This document shows positions 18,201-20,657 of a stretch of 20,657 bases of DNA, one piece after another. The notes under the pieces are model-generated. The model was not told the origin of the DNA. It was given only the letters and a program-made list of their open reading frames with translations, and did no database searches. Every line of letters begins with the position of its first letter. The stretch's first letter is position 1. The position numbers and the translations under genes are program-made. Source of the stretch: Apostichopus parvimensis (lineage: Eukaryota > Echinodermata > Holothuroidea > Aspidochirotida > Stichopodidae); NCBI GenBank assembly GCA_000934455.1, contig KN892496.1, positions 12,962 through 33,618 of the forward strand. Direction: 5' to 3'.

Positions 18201-19888
18201 TGCAGTCGAGTGAATAGAATATTAATCACACTTGCCAAATGGCAAGTAAGTTTAAAATAAAGATATAGCTTCATATATGTCACAGGCTTTTCAGCGTACC
18301 TTTCTTGTGAAAGATTTTGATAATCTTTGCAAACTCCACACCTTTGCCGATGGTATAACGTATATGCACATGTTTCAGTGTCTATAGTAAAACAATGTCA
18401 TTACGTTCATGTATATACTTACTAGTAGAACATGGTACAATGAGAGATGGCAAATCCAACACATAATGCAGTTTGAAATGCTAAGTATATTTGAAGGTAC
18501 ATGTGGCTTCATTTAGTGTAGTAACTGCCCTGTTTGAAGCTGCTGCTGAACCATATAGCCACTCTCTGTGATCTTTTACATGTCAGAAAGGCATTTTGCT
18601 TAATATGTAGAACATAAGAAAAACGGGGCAATTATTTATAACCAGTAAAAGGAACATCAAAACAAGAGTGCAAAACAACTCTCAAGTTTGTAATGCAAAC
18701 ACAATATGCAAAATATTAACAAACTACAAACTTTGTGAGTTTTGCGATGCATCATCATACTTAAATTGGTTTCAATTAATAATAATAATAATAGTAATAG
18801 TAATAATAGTAATCAGATGACTACCATTATTAAATACTAATAAAGTTGGATCCAGAAAATAATTCAGAAAGTGTTAACTAATTTCATGTACCATATATAT
18901 CCTCCCTAGTCCTTTAATCAATGTAAAGATATTTGTATAATAAGTTTACATATATACACTTAATACAGCTGGTTTTATTGTCCATGCTAACAGATACATT
19001 GGTAAATTGGGATGACCAGTATCATTGTTTTAGTTTAACAACATGTTAGTGTAGTAACTGCTAGTTCACATTGTGTTACATTTTAAACATAACAGCAACC
19101 AACTGTGCAGTGCAGTACTGGAATCACTCAGTTTACTATTTACTATGAGATAGAGGGCGATGTTTCTTCTAGACAAGAGGCTGGGACAGCAGATCCAAAT
19201 GCTGAGAGTTTTACAGTTGATGGATCACTTCTAGAACCAGGGACGACCTATAACATTGCAGTGACTGTCACTACAGACCAGGAAAGTGCTCTGAGTGAAG
19301 GAAGTTTAGTGACTGGAGCAAGTAACAATGGTAATACAGAAAGGATCAGTATTAATTTGGGAACGTAATGAAATATACAATACTGGTTAGCGAAAATAAA
19401 ATAATGTAATATTAAACATATACAAGTTGTCATTCTTTAAACAGTTGTGTTTCTTTAACTTTTCATTCAAGCGAGTGAGCCTCCTTCCTTACCTGTTTAT
19501 CTAGTTGCCCTGGTGATTCCCGTCCTGCTCATCATTATTCTGTTGGTGGTGATAATCAAGCGGTAAGTTGGCCATCAAATTCAAATATAAAGTTTGGTAC
19601 TAGAGCTGAATATAAACTGCCTGATCATTCCCCTGATTGATCTTAAGTGGATTATCTGGACATCAACCAATCGTTGAGGTGTGACTGTGAGCTGGCTGGG
19701 AGACCAAGGGAGGTGTGAGGTTTGGCATCAATTCAGATAGTCTGGCAATTCAGTGCACAGTCTAGCATGACTTCTCACTAGTTGCATGGATATCCAGTAT
19801 TTCTAACACAAAACTTGAAGCAAAACTAAAGATCAGCATCATTTTTTTAATTCCTTGCAGAAGGCCGAAGGAATCTATGCGATGGTGA
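132..19888 (+). CDS. Partial gene model: EGF-HYR-EGF-like-Ig-FN3-FN3-TM receptor-like protein
   Basis: This is the joined model of nine exons: 132-284, 5420-5668, 11385-11507, 16001-16291, 16986-17300, 17581-17645, 19096-19330, 19472-19562 and 19861-19888. Every border is GT-AG and the frame is open through all junctions, giving about 515 residues. Domain order is calcium-binding EGF, HYR, an 8-cysteine EGF-like segment, Ig-like, two FN3 domains, a transmembrane helix and a basic juxtamembrane stretch. This predicts a single-pass type I membrane protein with an adhesive or ligand-binding ectodomain. The 5' end is missing, because the first exon starts in phase 1 with no start codon. The 3' end is uncertain: the protein may stop after ten cytoplasmic residues or splice on to more exons, for example a kinase. 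EGF, Ig and FN3 before a helix recall Tie-type receptor tyrosine kinases, but I see no kinase domain, so I give no symbol. Confidence 0.8.
1330..1386. repeat. Degenerate 22-23 bp tandem repeat, three copies
   Basis: The 12-mer gttatRgacgta starts at 1330, 1352 and 1375, so the spacing is 22 and 23 bases. The sequence between copies is only partly conserved. This is a small decayed minisatellite inside the intron, with no sign of function. Confidence 0.6.
1982..2029. repeat. 24-bp tandem duplication, two copies
   Basis: Two adjacent 24-base units (1982-2005 and 2006-2029) both read ttccaataWtgacagcaag-like with the same ggg ending. They differ at about two positions. This is a simple tandem duplication within the intron. 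Confidence 0.7.
2870..2890 (+). other. Potential G-quadruplex motif
   Basis: Three Gs (2870-2872), the spacer att, ten Gs (2876-2885), the spacer ca and three Gs (2888-2890) satisfy the four-run G-quadruplex pattern on the coding strand. The motif lies in an intron, so it would also be in the pre-mRNA. Folding is inferred from pattern only. Confidence 0.45.
3487..3515. repeat. G-rich hairpin, likely dispersed-repeat remnant
   Basis: A run of six Gs is followed by caggggcag and then ctgccctg, which pair with one bulged G around a very short loop. It resembles the G-rich segment at 2876-2890, which suggests the two come from the same repeat family. No gene is associated with it. Confidence 0.35.
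4244..4284. repeat. 41-bp interrupted inverted repeat
   Basis: AATGCCT (4244-4250) pairs with AGGCATT (4278-4284), and GTGCC (4256-4260) pairs with GGCAC (4267-4271). Between the two stems lies an asymmetric internal loop (gggaa opposite tctggg), and the terminal loop is aattct. It could form a short hairpin in DNA or RNA. It is too short for a standard microRNA precursor and looks like a small foldback relic. Confidence 0.55.
4816..5070 (+). repeat. Possible dispersed-repeat relic (non-coding)
   Basis: This stretch is richer in GC and in C-runs (ctggacccccacaggggctt, ccaacgcccttggatgg, cccaccctccac) than the AT-rich intron around it. An 84-codon open frame covers it but shows no domain pattern. 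Its composition suggests an old interspersed repeat, but only one copy is in the window, so repeat status is inference. Confidence 0.3.
5420..5668 (+). CDS. Exon: HYR (hyalin repeat) domain
   Basis: This 249-nt exon has phase 1 at both ends, acceptor ctttcaaag and donor gtaatc. It encodes about 82 residues opening with ADVAPPVISGCPSDI, then WIEPTATDNSG, and ending near DPAGNEAVCTF and VIVQE. These match the HYR pattern: D-x-x-P-P-x-I-x-x-C-P at the start, W-x-x-P-x-A-x-D-N-S-G in the middle, G-x-T-T-V-x-Y and D-x-A-G-N-x-x-x-C-x-F at the end. The two cysteines should form the domain's disulfide. HYR modules are Ig-like folds found in extracellular adhesion proteins and are abundant in echinoderms. 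There is no ATG in frame, so simple ORF scans miss it. Its last 60 bases are the first part of the 196-bp tandem array. Confidence 0.9.
5641..5680 (+). promoter_or_regulatory. Candidate intronic polyadenylation signal, first of 15 copies
   Basis: If the HYR exon is not spliced at 5669, translation adds GNQ and stops at TAA 5677-5679. That stop lies inside AATAAA (5675-5680). Three TGTA motifs precede it (5641-5644, 5652-5655, 5658-5661), the kind of site bound by cleavage factor CFIm in animals. The same arrangement recurs every 196 bases along the array. Use of such a site would give a truncated, soluble EGF-HYR product. The motifs are seen directly; their use is inference, and AATAAA is common by chance in AT-rich introns. 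Confidence 0.4.
5814..5864 (+). other. Candidate 51-nt in-frame cassette exon in array copy 2 (repeated every 196 bp)
   Basis: From the second unit on, the HYR 3' end lacks the rest of the exon but is preceded by a pyrimidine stretch (agtttttctgct), a branch-point-like taataac and gatatgcag. A splice acceptor at that cag would define a 51-nt exon ending at the usual gtaatc donor, with phase 1 at both ends. It would insert 17 residues starting DPAGNEAVCTF without shifting the frame. Copies would lie at 5814+196n up to 8362-8412. It carries only one cysteine and part of a fold, so use would be structurally odd. An in-frame phase-matched exon could arise by chance. No transcript evidence is available. 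Confidence 0.25.
8571..8640 (+). repeat. Diverged continuation of the 16th array copy
   Basis: After the exact 22-base match ending at 8570, the next 22 bases still resemble the repeat (acagtcagtagctttgat versus gcagtctgtacctttgat), with six mismatches. Similarity then fades. The donor gtaatc and AATAAA are absent, and the cysteine codon of VCTF is replaced (reads VSSF). This is the decayed 3' edge of the array. Confidence 0.6.
9092..9416 (+). repeat. Diverged direct repeat, copy 1
   Basis: This shares long blocks in the same order with 9963-10302: ggaataaatagacaaaa, taggccatccc, ctcatctggtgac/t, aaaattcccttctctgat, gtcacag and ttaattaaaaattggg. The clear match starts at 9114 (9988 in copy 2), an offset of 874 bases. 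It looks like two copies of an unnamed interspersed repeat or an old segmental duplication. No coding potential is visible. Confidence 0.8.
9529..9702. mobile_element. Foldback (MITE-like) element with CCGAGGAC arms
   Basis: The left arm (9529-9548, tttgtattctgaccgaggac) is matched in inverted orientation by the right arm (9678-9702, gtcctcggtctgaatgtaat and on). The only gap is a five-base insertion and one mismatch. The core ACCGAGGAC (9540-9548) also pairs perfectly with GTCCTCGGT at 9568-9576, and gtcctcgg occurs again at 9600-9607. The stretch is rich in CpG compared with its surroundings. Long overlapping open frames on both strands are a by-product of this symmetry. No transposase is present and target-site duplications are not clear, so it would be non-autonomous. 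Confidence 0.5.
9705..9734. repeat. GT/GTGC microsatellite
   Basis: A mixed (tg)n and (cgtg)n run directly follows the right arm of the foldback element. Confidence 0.85.
9963..10302 (+). repeat. Diverged direct repeat, copy 2
   Basis: This is the partner of 9092-9416, sharing the same ordered blocks, the longest being aaaattcccttctctgatgt and ttaattaaaaattgggaatt. It is in the same orientation. The foldback element and GT microsatellite lie between the two copies. Confidence 0.8.
11179..11384 (+). repeat. Imperfect ~100-bp tandem duplication containing the splice acceptor
   Basis: Copy A begins acagcaggcaaagttct at 11179 and copy B begins with the same 17 bases at 11274. Both end in tactgtcttttac (from 11263 and 11364). 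The offset grows from 95 to 101 through small indels. Copy B supplies the acceptor tttacatttacag used by the next exon (AG at 11383-11384). Copy A carries an older-looking acceptor, gtcttttacag, at 11276. The duplication therefore produced two candidate 3' splice sites. Confidence 0.75.
11385..11507 (+). CDS. Exon: 8-cysteine EGF-like segment
   Basis: This 123-nt exon has phase 1 at both ends, acceptor tttacatttacag and donor gtaagg. It encodes about 41 residues with eight cysteines spaced C-x8-C-x4-C-x-C-x4-C-x6-C-x3-C-x4-C. The stretch ECSCTKGTCTSQTGRC resembles the second half of EGF or laminin-type EGF modules (C-x-C-x-x-G-x-C-x-x-x-T-G-x-C). Even cysteine number and small size fit a disulfide-held extracellular spacer between HYR and Ig domains. 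I do not recognise the precise subfamily. The borders are supported by phase agreement with both neighbouring exons. Confidence 0.82.
11582..11599. repeat. ACTTGCCA-type palindrome, imperfect copy
   Basis: ACTTGCCA is followed by tt and then TGGTGACT, a decayed version of the perfect ACTTGCCA/TGGCAAGT palindrome at 18230. A further acttgcca lies nearby at about 11613. Confidence 0.4.
12968..12984. repeat. ACTCGCCA-type palindrome, imperfect copy
   Basis: ACTCGCCA is followed by a and then TGGAGAGT, with one mismatched pair in the stem. It belongs to the same motif family as 11582 and 18230 and probably marks the edge of a dispersed repeat. Confidence 0.4.
13939..13974 (-). promoter_or_regulatory. 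Cluster of four TTGACC half-sites
   Basis: TTGACC occurs at 13939, 13946, 13956 and 13969. On the minus strand this reads as AGGTCA-like half-sites with a DR4 (AGGTCA attg AGGTCA) and a DR1-like pair. Nuclear receptors bind such arrangements. The flanking sequence (about 13900-14250) looks like a dispersed repeat, so the motif may simply travel with the repeat. Confidence 0.3.
15361..15714 (+). repeat. Two ~54-bp direct copies exactly 300 bp apart
   Basis: The block at 15361-15416 (aactttatcttaattac, then agatttctcaatat and aagtggaaaa) recurs at 15661-15714 with the same spacing and about ten differences. The sequence between the two copies is not repeated. Two copies of a short element is the simplest reading. 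Confidence 0.65.
16001..16291 (+). CDS. Exon: Ig-like domain
   Basis: This 291-nt exon has phase 1 at both ends, acceptor cttttctttcag and donor gtaagt. It encodes about 97 residues. The Ig disulfide cysteines are in SSVEIKCIL (B strand) and DDQFFCILS (F strand). The latter replaces the usual D-x-G-x-Y-x-C with D-D-Q-F-F-C. No obvious core tryptophan follows the first cysteine, so it is a divergent Ig fold, as in many invertebrate receptors. Two N-glycosylation sequons are present (HNIT and INVT). The first codon joins A from the previous exon with AT to give Asn. A decayed partial copy of this exon lies about 339 bases downstream. Confidence 0.83.
16292..16985 (+). other. Intron between Ig and first FN3 exons
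   Basis: This 694-bp intron runs from donor gtaagt to acceptor aaccttccag. Its middle part holds a partial duplicate of the Ig exon, described separately. The last 330 bases show no feature. Confidence 0.8.
16432..16650 (+). pseudogene. Decayed partial copy of the Ig exon
   Basis: The sequence matches the second half of the Ig exon and its donor. Examples are ctagatca and aatagatgat (offset 323), then gatcagttcttctgt and caatgtcacag (offset 339). Similarity continues past the donor (gtaggt at 16631, then ttatagtgt). A small indel shifts the frame in the upstream part (K-V-T-Y then stop). Downstream, the frame reads EVISVSELDQFFCVLS and on to the donor in phase 1. A cryptic acceptor ttacag at 16529-16534 would make a 96-nt phase-1/phase-1 piece (16535-16630). 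The first Ig cysteine region is missing, so it is most likely a relic of tandem exon duplication. Confidence 0.78.
16986..17300 (+). CDS. Exon: first fibronectin type III domain
   Basis: This 315-nt exon has phase 1 at both ends, acceptor aaccttccag and donor gttagt. It encodes about 105 residues. FN3 landmarks are the proline-rich start DPPTEV, the core tryptophan in SVTITWRPW, tyrosines in MAYIPYYKMD, the conserved L and Y in SSLETDRNYTFSV (the L-x-P-x-T-x-Y region) and a Gly-rich loop REGEGGEGPRGP before the last strand. One sequon (NYT) is present. The domain is extracellular and typical of receptors and adhesion proteins. Confidence 0.9.
17581..17645 (+). CDS. Exon: start of second FN3 domain
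   Basis: This 65-nt exon enters in phase 1 after ttgttttctacag and leaves in phase 0 at donor gtaaga. It encodes DVVPQMVTTTLTATNDVTV and then TWQ, which is the A and B strands of an FN3 domain up to the core tryptophan. It is the only ectodomain junction that is not phase 1. The domain is completed by the exon at 19096. It is too short to appear as an open frame by itself and was found from the acceptor, the donor and the FN3 pattern. Confidence 0.85.
18230..18247. repeat. Perfect ACTTGCCA-aa-TGGCAAGT palindrome
   Basis: An 8-bp perfect stem surrounds a two-base centre. Related imperfect versions lie at 11582 and 12968, so this is probably the conserved tip of a repeat family. Confidence 0.6.
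18777..18813. repeat. TAA/TAG microsatellite
   Basis: A run of taa triplets is interrupted by tag triplets, an interrupted trinucleotide repeat in the intron. Confidence 0.9.
19096..19330 (+). CDS. Exon: rest of second FN3 domain
   Basis: This 235-nt exon enters in phase 0 after aacataacag and leaves in phase 1 at gtaata. It encodes about 78 residues. Joined to the previous exon it reads VTVTWQQPTVQCSTG, the expected W-x-x-P of FN3. It continues with FTIYYEIEG (C-prime strand), LLEPGTTYNIAVTV (the L-x-P-x-T-x-Y signature) and a C-terminal linker ending GASNN. One unpaired cysteine (VQCS) is present. It is the membrane-proximal domain of the ectodomain. Confidence 0.9.
19472..19562 (+). CDS. 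Exon: transmembrane helix
   Basis: This 91-nt exon enters in phase 1 after ttttcattcaag and leaves in phase 2 at gtaagt. It encodes ASEPPSLP, then about 21 hydrophobic residues (VYLVALVIPVLLIIILLVVI), then IKR. One proline interrupts the helix. The following basic residues are a stop-transfer signal that fits type I topology with the FN3 and Ig domains outside. The preceding intron is only 141 bp and has a good pyrimidine tract. Confidence 0.9.
19861..19888 (+). CDS. Exon: juxtamembrane residues and possible stop
   Basis: After acceptor ccttgcag, phase 2 gives RRPKESMRW followed by TGA at 19886-19888. The basic RRPK continues the stop-transfer sequence. If this is the true end, the cytoplasmic tail has only about ten residues and cannot signal by itself. 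Alternatively, the GT at 19884-19885 (gatg then gtgatt) could be a donor, ending the exon at 19883 before the stop and leading to cytoplasmic exons outside the window. I see no AATAAA or ATTAAA in the 770 bases after the stop, which favours the second reading. The end of this exon is therefore uncertain. Confidence 0.5.
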
Positions 19889-19889
19889 T

Positions 19890-19910
19890 TGTGTGTGTGT
19901 GTGTATGTGT
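19890..19910. repeat. GT microsatellite
   Basis: A (gt)n run with one interruption begins immediately after the last putative coding exon and leads into the minisatellite. Confidence 0.9.
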
Positions 19911-20657
19911 CACTTTGGCTCGTAAACACGATATCTCAAGAAGTTAAAGTTGGGTGAACTTTAAACTTACTGTGTGGGTAGCCTTTAGTAAGTAGATGAT
20001 CCCTATTGTTTTTCATGAAGTTCAAAGGTCATTTGAGGCCAACAGAGGTCAACGTCTGAAAACTTTGTAAGCACAATTTTTCAAGGAGTAAAAGGTTTTT
20101 TTATTTCAAACTTAGTATGTGGGTAGCCTTTAGTGAGTAGATGTTCTCTACCTTTTTCCCTGGAGGTCAAGGGTCATTGGAGAGATCACCAGAGGTCATA
20201 GGCGGAAAACATTGTAAACATGGTATCTTAAGAAGTACAAGATGCTTGAACTTTAAACTGGGACTGTTGATTGACCTAGGATATCAGATGATCTGTACTG
20301 TTTTTCATGGAGGTCAAAGGTCATCCTAAGTCACCAGAGGTCAAAGGCTGAAAACCAAGTAAACATGATATCCCAAGAAGTAAAAGATGCTTGAACTTTT
20401 AACTTGAACTGTTGATAGACCTAGGTGAGCAGATGATCCCTATTGTTTTTCATGGATGTCAAGGTCAGCTGGGGTCACCAGAGGTCAAAGGCTAAAAACC
20501 ATGTAAACATGATTTCTCAAGAAGTGAAAGTTGCCTGAACTATAAACTTAGTGTGTTGGTAGCTCTAAGTGGTTAGATATTCTTCATTCTTTTTCATGGA
20601 GGTCAAAGGTCACCAGAGGTCAAAGTCTGAAAACCTTGTAAGCACGATATCTCAAGA
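19911..20657 (+). repeat. ~145-bp minisatellite with AGGTCA direct repeats
   Basis: About five diverged units follow each other, anchored by gatatctcaagaag-like starts at 19930, 20075, 20222, 20367, 20511 and 20646, so periods are 145, 147, 145, 144 and 135. The array runs off the end of the window. Units share aactttaaactt, tttttcatggaggtcaaagg, accagaggtcaaag and gaaaacc-tgtaa-ca. DR1-type pairs (AGGTCA-a-AGGTCA or one mismatch) occur at 20019-20031, 20164-20176, 20311-20323 and 20600-20612. The array is non-coding; the open frames in it are incidental. It is either downstream of the gene or in its next intron. Confidence 0.9.

Larger units (their letters stand above)
17646..19095 (+). other. 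Intron within the second FN3 domain (1.45 kb)
   Basis: This intron runs from donor gtaaga to acceptor aacataacag. It contains a perfect 8-bp-arm palindrome (18230-18247) and a TAA/TAG microsatellite (18777-18813), and no further exon that I can support. The acceptor is weak in pyrimidines. A second in-frame acceptor (gtgcag ending at 19110) would shorten the next exon by five codons. Confidence 0.7.

Noticed and set aside
20141..20329. 62-codon plus-strand frame
   Set aside because: It lies entirely inside the 145-bp minisatellite and changes frame between units.

Overview
This is a window of animal nuclear DNA, AT-rich and intron-rich. The exons have GT-AG borders and encode extracellular domains (calcium-binding EGF, HYR, cysteine-rich, Ig-like, fibronectin III) followed by a transmembrane helix. 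HYR modules combined with EGF, Ig and FN3, together with intronic satellites built on GGTCA half-sites, suggest a marine invertebrate deuterostome, probably an echinoderm or hemichordate. That assignment is inference; no single sequence proves it. Nothing looks bacterial: there is no operon, CRISPR array or rRNA, and I recognised no tRNA.

One plus-strand gene runs through the whole window. I could join nine exons: 132-284 (EGF), 5420-5668 (HYR), 11385-11507 (8-Cys EGF-like), 16001-16291 (Ig-like), 16986-17300 (FN3), 17581-17645 plus 19096-19330 (second FN3), 19472-19562 (transmembrane) and 19861-19888 (short cytoplasmic end, or the start of a longer one). The reading frame stays open across every junction and gives about 515 residues. 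Six of the seven junctions in the ectodomain are phase 1, so most exons are self-contained modules. The gene begins upstream, since the first exon needs a preceding phase-1 donor. It may also continue downstream, because the stop at 19886-19888 is followed by no polyadenylation signal in the remaining 770 bases and a possible GT donor overlaps it. The layout resembles a single-pass receptor such as Tie-type receptor tyrosine kinases, but no kinase sequence is present here.

The most striking element is at 5609-8570: a head-to-tail array of 15 apparently identical 196-bp units plus a 22-bp start of a sixteenth. The array starts inside the HYR exon. Every unit therefore repeats the last 60 bases of that exon, its 5' splice site and 136 bases of intron. 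Each unit also carries a possible in-frame 51-nt cassette exon, and an in-frame stop overlapping AATAAA with TGTA motifs just upstream. The array could influence isoform choice (cassette inclusion or an early, secreted form), or it could be a neutral satellite or an assembly effect.

The remaining introns hold a decayed partial copy of the Ig exon (about 16432-16650), a foldback element with CCGAGGAC/GTCCTCGG arms (9529-9702) lying between two diverged direct copies of a roughly 300-bp sequence, a duplicated acceptor region (11179-11384), several small hairpins and microsatellites, and at the 3' end a roughly 145-bp minisatellite carrying DR1-type AGGTCA repeats (19911-20657).
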